A DNA stretch of 15,516 bases from an uncultured Akkermansia sp. GTDB lineage: Bacteria; Verrucomicrobiota; Verrucomicrobiia; Verrucomicrobiales; Akkermansiaceae. The stretch spans positions 1 through 15,516 of the forward strand of contig CAJGCY010000053.1 of the NCBI GenBank assembly GCA_904501955.1, given 5' to 3'. Below, one piece after another: positions 1 through 7,634 of this stretch; the stretch's first letter is position 1; the number at the start of each line of letters is the position of its first letter. Both the position numbers and the translations under genes were made by a program. The notes under the pieces were generated by a model that saw nothing but the letters and a program-made list of their open reading frames with translations, did not search any database and was not told the origin of the DNA.

Positions 1-610
1 CAATCAACTCACTCGATTTCAACGGCATCCATTCGGAGGGGGGGGTATCCAACCCATTAAAACTAAGCAACTTATCACGATAGAATTGATATTGCGCGCG
101 TCTTGCCTCTAGCTCCGCCTCTAGCTCCGCCTCTAGCTCCGTAAATTTATCGAGGATTCTGACAATCTCCTCTTGCACAGGCAACGGAGGCACGGGAACC
201 ATAAACTTCTCAACGGCCACTCGAGGCAAACGCGGAATACTGGCAGTTCTCACCTTTGTTTTGAGCCTCCCTTGCCCATTTAACAGCAAATGATACAAAT
301 ATCGAGAATTTAAAATATCAGGACACTTTAAGACATAGCAATCATCAGCAGCCCAAAAATCAACATTACTATACCCTACATCCCCGGCTGCTCCTGCAGC
401 AATAATGAACGTCGTATGTTTTGCTACATTAGATTCCGTATGATATCCTAGTGGTTGCAAGCAATTTTGATAAACAGGAAATGGTCCATCAGTCAAAAGC
501 TGTTCACGCACTACGCGTTTTCCACGCATAATATTCACGCAATTCCCCAATGTTTTATACTCCACTCCATCGGGACAATGTTGTGCAATCAACTCATCAA
601 TTTTGCTCAT
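1..610 (-). CDS. hsdS: Type I restriction-modification specificity subunit HsdS (partial, C-terminus off window)
   Basis: This is the DNA-recognition subunit of a type I R-M enzyme, which pairs with HsdM (and HsdR) to set the methylation target. Reading down from the ATG at 610 gives 203 codons without a stop until the window edge. The order is a first target-recognition domain (about residues 15-135), then the conserved stretch VPPLPVQEEIVRILDKF (about 140-156), three ELEA repeats (158-169) and RRAQYQFYRDKLLSF (170-184). This is the classic central conserved helix of type IC-like S subunits. The second recognition domain starts near residue 190 and is cut off. The start is supported by a strong AAGGAGG Shine-Dalgarno six bases upstream. 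It lies 33 bp downstream of hsdM on the same strand, so the two are probably co-transcribed. The gene contains a 12-bp tandem repeat and a C8 run (see findings). The reading frame is intact as sequenced. Confidence 0.93.
   Translation of the reverse strand, partial: MSKIDELIAQHCPDGVEYKTLGNCVNIMRGKRVVREQLLTDGPFPVYQNCLQPLGYHTESNVAKHTTFIIAAGAAGDVGYSNVDFWAADDCYVLKCPDILNSRYLYHLLLNGQGRLKTKVRTASIPRLPRVAVEKFMVPVPPLPVQEEIVRILDKFTELEAELEAELEARRAQYQFYRDKLLSFNGLDTPPSEWMPLKSSELI
38..45 (-). repeat. G8/C8 homopolymer in hsdS, candidate phase-variation tract
   Basis: Eight consecutive G on the plus strand (C8 in the coding sense) lie within hsdS codons 189-191, just after the central conserved helix. As sequenced the frame continues. 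With seven C the frame stops at TGA 19-21, and with nine C it stops at TGA 9-11, so either slip would yield an S protein ending after the first recognition domain and central helix. Confidence 0.6.
105..140 (-). repeat. Three perfect 12-bp tandem repeats in hsdS (ELEA x3)
   Basis: GCCTCTAGCTCC on the plus strand occurs three times without a mismatch at 105-116, 117-128 and 129-140. On the coding (minus) strand each copy adds four residues (ELEA, residues 158-169) to the helical spacer between the two DNA-recognition domains. Gain or loss of a unit keeps the frame. In the type IC enzymes EcoR124I and EcoR124II, a 12-bp difference of this kind at the same place (TAEL repeated two or three times) changes the length of the non-specific gap in the target. 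Confidence 0.9.
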
Positions 611-643
611 ATGCGGCCTCCTTTTTTCAACTCAGTTACGGTA

Positions 644-2251
644 TCAAGCAGCGCCACCTTCCAAATCTAACACAATGGCGTCTATAGCAACGCGCAGCTC
701 ATGCTGACGCTTCACAATGGACGCAATTCTGGCATTCAACTCTGTGATGTCAATTTTTTCCGTTTTATCCTCGGGTTCTACATAAGAGGAAACACTGAGC
801 ACATAGCCATTATCTTTCACCTCATCATAGGTGACAAGGCGGGAGAAATACTGCTCATCCACACGCGCAGTGAATTGATTGAAAATACGGTCACGATTCT
901 CTGCAGAGAGGGTATTTTTATTACCCTCACGAACAAACTCGGCAGAAGCATCGATAAAGAGGATATTATTATCAGCCTTACTCTTTTTGAGTATGATAAT
1001 ACAGGTCGCAATGGTGGTACCGAAGAAGAGGTCCGGAGGGAGCTGAATTACCGTGTCTACATAGTTATTATCCACCAAGTATTGGCGGATTTTTTGCTCT
1101 GCCCCGCTACGGTACAGCACACCGGGGAACTCTACAATGGCAGCCGTACCGGTGGTGGACAACCACGCCAGCATGTGCATGGTAAAAGCAAGGTCAGCCT
1201 TCCCCTTGGGGGCAAGCACACCGGCGGGCGAGAACCGCTCATCATTAATGAGGATGGGGTTCGCATCACCATCCCACTTGAGAGAATAAGGCGGATTCGA
1301 CACAATGGCATCGAAAGGTTCATCATCCCAATGGGCGGGGTCGGTAAGGGTATCACCACAGGCAATATGGAATTTATCAAAGTTGACATCATGCAAGAAC
1401 ATGTTGATACGGCAGAGATTATACGTAGTCAGGTTGATTTCCTGTCCGAAGAAACCTTGCTTCACATTGTCCTTACCCAGCACCTTGGCAAACTTCAGCA
1501 GCAAAGAGCCGGAACCACAGGCAGGGTCGTATACCTTATTCACCTCTGTCTTGCCTGCAACAGCCATACGTGCCAGCAGCTCCGACACCTCTTGAGGAGT
1601 AAAGAACTCACCACCGGACTTACCGGCATTACCGGCGTACATAGTCATCAGATACTCATATGCATCACCGAACGCGTCAATGGAATTATCTTTGTAACCG
1701 GCATTACCGAAATCAAGGCTCTGGACTGCATTAAGAATGCGAACCAACTTCTCACGCCGTTTTTCATGAGTTGCGCCTAGTTTCGAGCTATTTACATCAA
1801 TATCATCAAACAATCCAATCAAATCAGGTTCGCTGGGGGTACCAATGGCAGAACTTTCGATGGACTTAAACACCGCAGCCACCGTTTCATTAAGATTTTC
1901 ATCCAGTGATGCACGCGCTGTAACATTGCAAAAAAGCTCAGACGGCTTAATGAAAAAACCTTTTGTTTGCACCAAAAACTCGCGACCAGCTTCTGCATCT
2001 TCATCAGGCAGAGACGCATAGTCAAAATCCGCCCCCATGGCATCACGCTGTTGCTTGTTTACGTATTCTGCCAGATTTTCAGAAATAAAGCGATAAAACA
2101 AAATCCCCAGCACATACGACTTGAAATCCCATCCATCTACAGCACCACGCAATTCATTGGCAATTTTCCAAATAGTACGGTGCAATTCCGCGCGTTCCTG
2201 ACTTGTTGAGCGAGGCATTTCAACAGAGGGCGATTCATTCAGTTGGGGCAT
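644..2251 (-). CDS. hsdM: Type I restriction-modification N6-adenine methyltransferase HsdM
   Basis: This is the methyltransferase subunit that transfers a methyl group from S-adenosylmethionine to adenine N6 at the site chosen by HsdS. The 535-residue length is typical for HsdM. An HsdM N-terminal helical domain covers about residues 23-150 (HRTIWKIANELRG onward). GEFFTPQEV (214-222) precedes SAM-binding motif I, DPACGSGS (242-249). Catalytic motif IV is NPPY (319-322). The C-terminal 30 residues look helical and probably contact HsdS. No Shine-Dalgarno precedes the ATG at 2251. A second in-frame ATG at 2218 (residue 12) is possible, but it also lacks one. It is followed 33 bp later by hsdS. 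A weak promoter candidate lies at 2280-2308. No hsdR is in the window, and it may lie beyond the left edge. Confidence 0.96.
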   Translation of the reverse strand: MPQLNESPSVEMPRSTSQERAELHRTIWKIANELRGAVDGWDFKSYVLGILFYRFISENLAEYVNKQQRDAMGADFDYASLPDEDAEAGREFLVQTKGFFIKPSELFCNVTARASLDENLNETVAAVFKSIESSAIGTPSEPDLIGLFDDIDVNSSKLGATHEKRREKLVRILNAVQSLDFGNAGYKDNSIDAFGDAYEYLMTMYAGNAGKSGGEFFTPQEVSELLARMAVAGKTEVNKVYDPACGSGSLLLKFAKVLGKDNVKQGFFGQEINLTTYNLCRINMFLHDVNFDKFHIACGDTLTDPAHWDDEPFDAIVSNPPYSLKWDGDANPILINDERFSPAGVLAPKGKADLAFTMHMLAWLSTTGTAAIVEFPGVLYRSGAEQKIRQYLVDNNYVDTVIQLPPDLFFGTTIATCIIILKKSKADNNILFIDASAEFVREGNKNTLSAENRDRIFNQFTARVDEQYFSRLVTYDEVKDNGYVLSVSSYVEPEDKTEKIDITELNARIASIVKRQHELRVAIDAIVLDLEGGAA

Positions 2252-2279
2252 ATGTCTGATATTCGGTTATTACAGCGTG

Positions 2280-2308
2280 ATACTAGCACAAAATTCCACG
2301 ACACGCAA
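2280..2308 (-). promoter_or_regulatory. Weak sigma-70-like promoter candidate for hsdM-hsdS
   Basis: On the minus strand TTGCGT (2308-2303) is followed after 17 bases by TAGTAT (2285-2280), 28 bases before the hsdM ATG. Both boxes match the consensus at four of six positions, so this is only suggestive. It lies in the 129-bp gap between the GT2 glycosyltransferase gene and hsdM, which are both on the minus strand. Confidence 0.3.
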
Positions 2309-2380
2309 GGTAGAAATGCATCATACCTACCTGATTTACCATAATGCCCCGTTGAGGTCAACTTCAACAGAGAAGCCCCC

Positions 2381-3391
2381 TCACAGCTGGACGCGGGCTT
2401 GGGCGGCGAGGCGATCCATGCGGGATTTGATGCGGTTGTAGCGGAGGCGGATGAGCTTGCCCATGCAGAGGACGCCGAAGTGGAGGAGGTAGATGCAGAG
2501 GGAGAGCCAAGCGGAGAGGAAGCGGCCGGTGACGGGGCGGCGGATGGCTACCTCCGACAGCCAAGGGGTGAGGGAGGCGGAGCGAATGCGCAGCCACCAG
2601 TTGATGAGGGCAACGGAGCGGAGGTAGAGCTTGGCCTCCGGCGGGGAGGCGGGGTCCAGGAACATTTGCTGCTGGATGAGGAGGGCATCCAACTCCGCCC
2701 CGGAGTTGGCACCCCGCCCAATGCGGAGATAGGCAGCGGTGGCGGATTGCTCCCATATTCTGTAGAGTGCGGTGGAGCAATCCGTGGTGCCAAGCATGGG
2801 GTGTAGCAAGGCAAAACGGCTCCAGCCGATGCCATCCCCGAACATTTTGACCCCGAGGGGGAAGAGCGGTTCCTCCGGCAAGGCGGAACGGCGGATGACG
2901 GTGGAGGAACTGGAGGTGACGGCATCTCCCTCCAAGAACCAGTTGATGGCGTAGTAGGAGGATTTTTCCGCGGAGGCGGGGGTGAGGTCCGCATCTTTAA
3001 TATCCGGCACGCGGGTGTAGCGGGTGGCGTACCAATCGTATTGCGGGTTTTGCTCGAAGAAGGCGAGGGCGCGCTCAAGGTGGTCCGGAAGCCAGGCGTC
3101 ATCACTATCCAAGAATGCGATGAACTTGCCGCGGGATTCCGCGACGGCGCGGTTACGGGCGGAGCATTCGCCACCGTTGGGCTGGTCGATAATGCGCAGG
3201 CGGGGGTCGGTCTGTGCTTGGAGGACTTGGAGGGTGCGGTCCGGGGAGCCGTCATTCACGACGACGATTTCAAAATCCTGAATAGTCTGCTTGTAAACGC
3301 TGCGGAGGGTTTGTTCGATATACGCCTCCACCTTATAAGCCGGGATGGCAACGCTGAAGAGAGGTTCTGAAACTGATGCACACTGAGCCAC
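2381..3391 (-). CDS. Family 2 glycosyltransferase (GT-A fold)
   Basis: This protein is predicted to transfer a sugar from a nucleotide donor to a surface glycan or lipid-linked intermediate; the sugar cannot be read from sequence. The 336 residues open with FSVAIPAYK (12-20), followed by VVVNDGSPD (43-51), GGECSARNRA (73-82) and the metal-binding LDSDD (94-98), all hallmarks of GT2 enzymes. Residues from about 265 onward are rich in Trp, Arg and Leu, with a hydrophobic stretch near 290-312 that suggests membrane association. The start is GTG at 3391. It is the only usual start in frame before an upstream stop, it has no Shine-Dalgarno, and it lies seven bases after a TATCAT -10 box, so the message may be leaderless. 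The gene is divergent from the membrane protein gene starting at 3475, suggesting shared regulation and a common role in surface glycan synthesis. Confidence 0.88.
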   Translation of the reverse strand: MAQCASVSEPLFSVAIPAYKVEAYIEQTLRSVYKQTIQDFEIVVVNDGSPDRTLQVLQAQTDPRLRIIDQPNGGECSARNRAVAESRGKFIAFLDSDDAWLPDHLERALAFFEQNPQYDWYATRYTRVPDIKDADLTPASAEKSSYYAINWFLEGDAVTSSSSTVIRRSALPEEPLFPLGVKMFGDGIGWSRFALLHPMLGTTDCSTALYRIWEQSATAAYLRIGRGANSGAELDALLIQQQMFLDPASPPEAKLYLRSVALINWWLRIRSASLTPWLSEVAIRRPVTGRFLSAWLSLCIYLLHFGVLCMGKLIRLRYNRIKSRMDRLAAQARVQL

Positions 3392-3398
3392 GTGGAGA

Positions 3399-3428
3399 AT
3401 GATACCGCAAAGGGAGCGGAGGTGTCAA
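3399..3428 (-). promoter_or_regulatory. Sigma-70-like promoter for the GT2 gene
   Basis: Minus strand: TTGACA (3428-3423, perfect -35), 18-base spacer, TATCAT (3404-3399, five of six). Only seven bases separate the -10 box from the GTG start at 3391, so transcription should begin at or within a few bases of the start codon. Its -35 box faces the -35 box of the divergent promoter across eight bases. Confidence 0.65.
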
Positions 3429-3436
3429 GAAAAAGG

Positions 3437-3465
3437 TTGACAGCGAGAAAAGAGAAACATAGAAT
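3437..3465 (+). promoter_or_regulatory. Sigma-70-like promoter for the polytopic membrane protein gene
   Basis: TTGACA (3437-3442, perfect -35), 17-base spacer, TAGAAT (3460-3465, five of six). Nine bases separate the -10 box from the ATG at 3475, leaving a leader of about zero to three bases. It is the best promoter match in the window. Confidence 0.7.
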
Positions 3466-3474
3466 AAGGCAGTT

Positions 3475-4962
3475 ATGGCAGAGCAAGCGGGCAGTGGCAC
3501 GTTATGGTGCAAGGATACGTTGAAGCGAGAGCTACTGTGGGTAGCGGCAATAGCGGGTATTTATATGCTGATACATGGGTACCTGATGCTGCGCTTGGGG
3601 CTGCACCAAGATGAGGTGTATGATTTTTGCGGGGAGGAAGCGGGGCTGTATGCCGCCGCCGGTAGGTGGGGAGTGCTGCTGTGGCGCTATGTGTTCGGCG
3701 AGGGTGCCAGCCTGTACGCCGCGGGCATAACGGCGGGTGTTGCAACAGCCATAACGGTGGTGTGGCAAACCAAGATTCTAAAGCTGGATGATGTGTACGC
3801 TAAGCTGCTGTACTGTGCGTTCTACGTGGGGTGCACGCAGTATGCACACATGATAAGGTATGCCTTTTTGTCGGACGCGATTGCAGTCTCCATGCTGGCG
3901 GCAACGGCGGGGATTTATTATCTGAGCCGGGGAGGCAAGATGAACAGCCTGTACAGTATATTGCTGCTGGCTTTTGCGCTGGGGACATATCAAGCGACGT
4001 GTTTTTACATAGGCGTGTTCTGGTTTGCCTACCAGCTGCGGATGCAACAGGTGGGCACCGGTGTGAGCACGTGGCAAGAGCTCAAAAAGCTCTGCGTGGT
4101 AGGAGGTGCGGCTCTGGTGCTGTGGTGGGCGCTTAAACAAGCCACGACTCAGTTACCGATTGTAACGGAAGAGCATTTGAAATATGCGCAGAGCTACCAA
4201 AAGAGCCTGACCAACTGGGCGGCGTTCACACAAGGAAGCTGGGGGGATAAGCTTGCGCTGCTGGAGCATGCGTTCCGCTACCTATTCTGGAGCCAACTGG
4301 GGCGCACCTACACGGGGCAATGGGTATATGCCACAGCGCTGATACCGGTGGCGCTACTGGCATGGCACACATGGAAGCAGCAGGGCATGGCGGCCAAGTT
4401 ACTGCAATACGGCATGCTGGCTATGGTGTGGGTACTGCCCCACTGCCTTATTTTCATGCTGCTCAAGCAACAGCCCCCGCACACGCTGCTGGCAGAGCCG
4501 CTGGCAGTGGCTACGCTGTGGGGCATGAGTGCGGCTTACCTGCCGCAGTTGTTCAAAAAAGGCATGTTGGTGATCATACCGTTCATGCTGCTGAAAGCCG
4601 GGTACCGCAGTGCGGACATGGCCAAGTCAGAGGCGCATGAGCATGAGCTGTGCATGGCTGAGCTGCGAGAAATACGCAGCCAAGGCATAGCCATGGCATC
4701 AGAAAAACACTTACCGCAGGAGTACCGCATCCTGATATTCGGCGAGCCGAAGCAGGATGCGGAAAATCAAGCACAATTACCTTGCCTGTATTTGATGAAG
4801 TTCTACCTGAGAACTTACCGCATGGCGCCCATGAGCGTGGGCAGCAAAGAGGAGCGCGCCCGCCACGCCCCTACCCTGCAACAAATGCCGGTTTGGCCTG
4901 CACCGGGCAGTGTGCAGCATGACGGGCAAGATGTCATCATCAAGCTGGGGGAGGAGTTCTGA
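3475..4962 (+). CDS. Polytopic membrane protein, GtrII/GT-C-like glycosyltransferase candidate
   Basis: The 495-residue protein has about ten hydrophobic segments (for example around 20-40, 82-98, 108-122, 132-150, 158-185, 207-220, 284-298, 310-330, 340-358 and 362-375) and a soluble C-terminal tail of about 115 residues. The loop after the first membrane segment carries an acidic motif, HQDE (44-47), followed by AAGRWGVLLW (61-70). This resembles the O-antigen glucosyltransferase GtrII family and, more broadly, GT-C enzymes with acidic residues in the first external loop. No diagnostic motif makes this certain, and a generic polytopic membrane protein is the alternative. An AAGG lies six bases upstream of the ATG. 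It is divergent from a GT2 gene, which fits a role in using lipid-linked sugars for surface glycan modification. A hairpin terminator candidate follows. Confidence 0.6.
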   Translation: MAEQAGSGTLWCKDTLKRELLWVAAIAGIYMLIHGYLMLRLGLHQDEVYDFCGEEAGLYAAAGRWGVLLWRYVFGEGASLYAAGITAGVATAITVVWQTKILKLDDVYAKLLYCAFYVGCTQYAHMIRYAFLSDAIAVSMLAATAGIYYLSRGGKMNSLYSILLLAFALGTYQATCFYIGVFWFAYQLRMQQVGTGVSTWQELKKLCVVGGAALVLWWALKQATTQLPIVTEEHLKYAQSYQKSLTNWAAFTQGSWGDKLALLEHAFRYLFWSQLGRTYTGQWVYATALIPVALLAWHTWKQQGMAAKLLQYGMLAMVWVLPHCLIFMLLKQQPPHTLLAEPLAVATLWGMSAAYLPQLFKKGMLVIIPFMLLKAGYRSADMAKSEAHEHELCMAELREIRSQGIAMASEKHLPQEYRILIFGEPKQDAENQAQLPCLYLMKFYLRTYRMAPMSVGSKEERARHAPTLQQMPVWPAPGSVQHDGQDVIIKLGEEF

Positions 4963-4970
4963 ACTGCCTC

Positions 4971-5017
4971 AGAGAGCACGTGCGTGAGCAAAAAAATGCG
5001 CAGCTCTCTCTATTTTA
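4971..5017 (+). terminator. Rho-independent terminator candidate after the membrane protein gene
   Basis: AGAGAGC (4971-4977) pairs with GCTCTCT (5003-5009). Inside it TGCG (4981-4984) pairs with CGCA (4999-5002), with a three-base bulge on one side and an A-rich loop. The tract CTATTTTAA follows at once. It separates the upstream gene from the Bat operon. The T-run is short, so its efficiency is uncertain. Confidence 0.5.
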
Positions 5018-5073
5018 ACTCAACAAACCCGCTGGGAGCGGTGTCAAAATGGGGTGGAGGACACACATATGGC

Positions 5074-5102
5074 TTGAAAGTCGCTGTGTGGCGTGGTATT
5101 TA
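5074..5102 (+). promoter_or_regulatory. Promoter candidate for the Bat operon
   Basis: TTGAAA (5074-5079) is followed after 17 bases by TATTTA (5097-5102), which overlaps the AT-rich run TATTTATAGAG. The first ATG of the moxR gene is 14 bases after the -10 box, so the leader would be about seven to ten bases and has no Shine-Dalgarno. The -10 match is modest, and the exact box within the AT-rich run is uncertain. Confidence 0.4.
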
Positions 5103-5116
5103 TAGAGTAAATAACG

Positions 5117-6103
5117 ATGATGAACACACAGGCATATAATGATGAGATTGCGCAAAAATCCGGGTGGGTGAGCGCAGTTAAGATGGAGATGTCGCGCGTG
5201 CTGGTGGGGCAGAAGCAGCTGGTAAACCGGCTGATTCTGAGTCTGCTGTGCAAGGGGCACGTGTTGCTGGAAGGTGTACCGGGCTTGGCTAAGACCTTGT
5301 CCGTGAAGGCTCTGGCAGGCACGATGCACGCGGCATTCTCACGCATACAGTTTACGCCGGACCTGCTGCCGGCGGACTTGCTGGGCACCATGATTTATAA
5401 CCCCGAGAACCGCCAGTTCACGGCGAAGAAGGGTCCGGTGTTCGCGAACCTGATTCTGGCGGACGAAATTAACCGCGCCCCGGCGAAGGTGCAAAGTGCC
5501 TTGCTGGAGGCTATGCAGGAGCGCCAGGTGACGCTGGGTGAGACGAGCTATGCCCTGCCCAACCCTTTCCTTGTGCTGGCAACGCAGAACCCCATTGAGC
5601 AGGAGGGTACTTACCAACTGCCGGAGGCTCAGCTGGACCGCTTCCTCTTTAAGGTGGTGGTGGACTACCCGACCCGTGATGAGGAGCTGCAGGTGCTGGG
5701 CATGATGAGCCGCACCACAGCCACGCCGAAGACCAACCCGGTGGTGAGCGTGCAGGAGATTGAGGAATCACGCGCGCTGATGGACCGCATTTTCATCGAC
5801 CCCGCGGTGGAGAGCTACATTGTGGACTTGGTGCGCGCCACCCGCGCCCCGGAAAAGGTGGACCGCTATTTGGAGAACATGGTACGCGCCGGCGCCTCGC
5901 CGCGTGCCACCATCAGCATTGCGCTCGCCTCACGCGCCCTGGCATTCACCCGCCAGCGCTCGTACGTGACCCCGCAGGATGTGAAAGACCTGGCTCACGA
6001 CATTTTGCGCCACCGTATTCTGCTCTCATACGAGGCAGAGGCGGCAAATGTGACCAGCGACAACATCATTGACAGCATCCTCTCCAAGGTGCCGGTGCCG
6101 TAA
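5117..6103 (+). CDS. MoxR-family AAA+ ATPase
   Basis: MoxR proteins are AAA+ ATPases thought to act as chaperones that remodel or activate VWA-domain partners encoded beside them. The 328 residues carry Walker A GVPGLAKT (53-60), Walker B LILADEINR (112-120), sensor ATQNP (155-159) and the family signature LPEAQLDRF (168-176) with its arginine. A helical lid domain covers about 210-328. The length is normal. Two consecutive ATGs (5117 and 5120) are possible starts, and neither has a Shine-Dalgarno. It is the first gene of a seven-gene operon; the DUF58 gene follows 30 bases later. The context (DUF58, BatA, BatB, BatD) makes this the Bat-type MoxR. Confidence 0.96.
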   Translation: MMNTQAYNDEIAQKSGWVSAVKMEMSRVLVGQKQLVNRLILSLLCKGHVLLEGVPGLAKTLSVKALAGTMHAAFSRIQFTPDLLPADLLGTMIYNPENRQFTAKKGPVFANLILADEINRAPAKVQSALLEAMQERQVTLGETSYALPNPFLVLATQNPIEQEGTYQLPEAQLDRFLFKVVVDYPTRDEELQVLGMMSRTTATPKTNPVVSVQEIEESRALMDRIFIDPAVESYIVDLVRATRAPEKVDRYLENMVRAGASPRATISIALASRALAFTRQRSYVTPQDVKDLAHDILRHRILLSYEAEAANVTSDNIIDSILSKVPVP

Positions 6104-6133
6104 CCCCCTCCGCAGCAAAGCGAATTCCCCGCC

Positions 6134-7027
6134 ATGGATAGGACGCAGGAAATCATGCAAAAGGTGCGCCGTATTGAGATACAGGCGCGGCGGCTCACCA
6201 CGAGCACCTTGTCCGGCCAGTACCGGGCGAGTTTCCGTGGGCAGGGCTTGGAGTTTGATGATTTCCGCGAGTACCAGCCCGGGGATGAGCCCCGATTCAT
6301 CGACTGGAAGGTGACGGCGCGCACCGGCACGCCGTACGTGCGCAAGTTCCACGAGGAGCGCGAGCAGGTGCTGCTGCTGGCGGTGGATGCCAGTGCCAGC
6401 ATGCGCTACGCCGGCGGTAATTCTGAGGACAGCAAGCTGGAGTACGCCGCGCGCGTAGCTGCCGTGCTGGCCTACAGTGCTGCCCGCAACGGAGACAACG
6501 TGGGGCTGCTGCTCTACGGGCGCAACCCGCACTTTTACCTGCCCCCGGCGAAGGGAATGAAGCAGTGCCTGCGCATCATTCGCGAGATTATCGCGACGGA
6601 GGGTGGCGAAGGTGAGATGAGCATGGAAGAGGTGGCAGCGGAAATCCTGCGCACGCAGCGCAAGCGCACCATGTGCTTCCTCATCAGCGACTTTATGATG
6701 GCGCCGGACAAGCAAGCCATCGGCAAGCTGAACTTCCGGCATGAGCTCATTCCCCTGCGTGTGAGCGACCCCATGGAGCTGGAGCTGCCGGCAGCGGCGG
6801 GGCGTGTATGCGTGCAAGACCCCGAAACCGGTGAGTTCTACAACATCAACATGGCGGACAGCGCCGTGCGCAACACCTACAGCAAGGCCATGCTCAGCCA
6901 CCGCCGCGAGTGGGAGCTCATCTTCACCCAGCTGGGTATCAATATGTGTGACCTGCGCACGGATGCGGACTTCATCGCCACGCTGCGTGGGCTCTTCACC
7001 AAGCGCAGCAGCCACTTTGCCAGATAA
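6134..7027 (+). CDS. DUF58 domain protein (VWA-like, Bat operon)
   Basis: DUF58 proteins are almost always encoded next to MoxR ATPases and are presumed partners of them; their biochemical role is not established. The 297-residue protein contains the DUF58 signature GLEFDDFREYQPGDE (38-52) followed by RFIDWKVTAR (54-63). A VWA-like strand with a DxSxS metal-site motif, VDASASM (84-90), comes next, then VGLLLYG (123-129) and CFLISDF (181-187). No membrane segment is evident, so it is probably cytosolic. No Shine-Dalgarno precedes the ATG at 6134. The stop lies 19 bases before the next gene's proposed start. Confidence 0.95.
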   Translation: MDRTQEIMQKVRRIEIQARRLTTSTLSGQYRASFRGQGLEFDDFREYQPGDEPRFIDWKVTARTGTPYVRKFHEEREQVLLLAVDASASMRYAGGNSEDSKLEYAARVAAVLAYSAARNGDNVGLLLYGRNPHFYLPPAKGMKQCLRIIREIIATEGGEGEMSMEEVAAEILRTQRKRTMCFLISDFMMAPDKQAIGKLNFRHELIPLRVSDPMELELPAAAGRVCVQDPETGEFYNINMADSAVRNTYSKAMLSHRREWELIFTQLGINMCDLRTDADFIATLRGLFTKRSSHFAR

Positions 7028-7046
7028 AACACAGATCACCGGAGCC

Positions 7047-7634
7047 ATGCCCACCACGCCAGCCAGTACCCCGGAGCCACAGCTCCTGCAATGCATTCCC
7101 ACGCTGGAAAAAGAGCCCCCTGCCGAGAGCCTGCGCGAGGAGGGGTACGCGCTCGTCATCATCATCACAGCGGTGGTCGTGCTCAGCGCAGTGGCCGCGG
7201 CCATCATCTTGCACCTCACCCTGCGCAAGCGCAAGCTGCCCCCGCCCCCCACGGCGGAGGAACTGGCCTACCGCGAGATAGAGGAGCTGCAGGCGCAGGC
7301 TCCCACCATGCGTGAGTGCTGCCAGGGCTTATCACTGATACTGCGGCGCTACCTGAGCGGCAGCACGCAAGACCCCGCCCTGTATGAGACGCAAGAGGAG
7401 TTCCGCCAGCGCATGGATGCCCTCACCTGCATACCGGCAGAGTGCCAGTTCCGCACGCGCAAGCATTTGGACACCTTGGCGGAGTACAAATATGCCGGTG
7501 AGCAACCCGGCACACCACAGCTCATCAGCACGCTCATGCAAGAGACCGGCGCCATCATCACCGCCATTGCGGAGGCGCAGGTGCGCGCGGCTGCAGCAGC
7601 CGGAGAGTTAGCCAAAATGAAGAAATTATCATGA
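7047..7634 (+). CDS. DUF4381-like single-span membrane protein of the Bat operon
   Basis: This 195-residue protein has one clear transmembrane segment (about 35-57) followed by a basic stop-transfer stretch, LRKRKLPPP (59-67), so the C-terminal 130 residues should be cytosolic. That part is helical, with LILRRYLSGST (97-107) and LDTLAEYKYAGE (141-152). Its size, single span and position between a DUF58 gene and the VWA genes match the small DUF4381 proteins found at this place in many Bat operons, although the N-terminus is diverged. I chose the ATG at 7047, which follows the DUF58 stop; a GGAG sits only two bases before it. The frame is open further upstream inside the DUF58 gene, but that part reads as an overlap. 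The stop overlaps the BatA start by four bases (ATGA), suggesting coupled translation. Confidence 0.75.
   Translation: MPTTPASTPEPQLLQCIPTLEKEPPAESLREEGYALVIIITAVVVLSAVAAAIILHLTLRKRKLPPPPTAEELAYREIEELQAQAPTMRECCQGLSLILRRYLSGSTQDPALYETQEEFRQRMDALTCIPAECQFRTRKHLDTLAEYKYAGEQPGTPQLISTLMQETGAIITAIAEAQVRAAAAAGELAKMKKLS

Noticed and set aside
701..1780. A 359-codon open frame on the plus strand antisense to hsdM
   Set aside because: It lies wholly inside a clear hsdM, its product lacks recognisable motifs, and long antisense frames are common opposite genes of this composition.
2399..3370. Several plus-strand frames opposite the GT2 glycosyltransferase
   Set aside because: They are antisense to well-supported GT2 motifs and encode Gly/Glu-rich sequences with no domain signature.
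5042..5047. TGTCAA read as a minus-strand TTGACA -35 box
   Set aside because: No acceptable -10 box lies 16-18 bases away (the nearest, TAAAAT, is 24 bases away), and no minus-strand gene follows.
6804..7046. Upstream in-frame extension of the DUF4381-like gene into the DUF58 gene
   Set aside because: This part overlaps conserved DUF58 coding sequence by more than 200 bases and encodes a low-complexity Ser/Thr/Arg-rich peptide. The ATG at 7047 just after the DUF58 stop is the sensible start.
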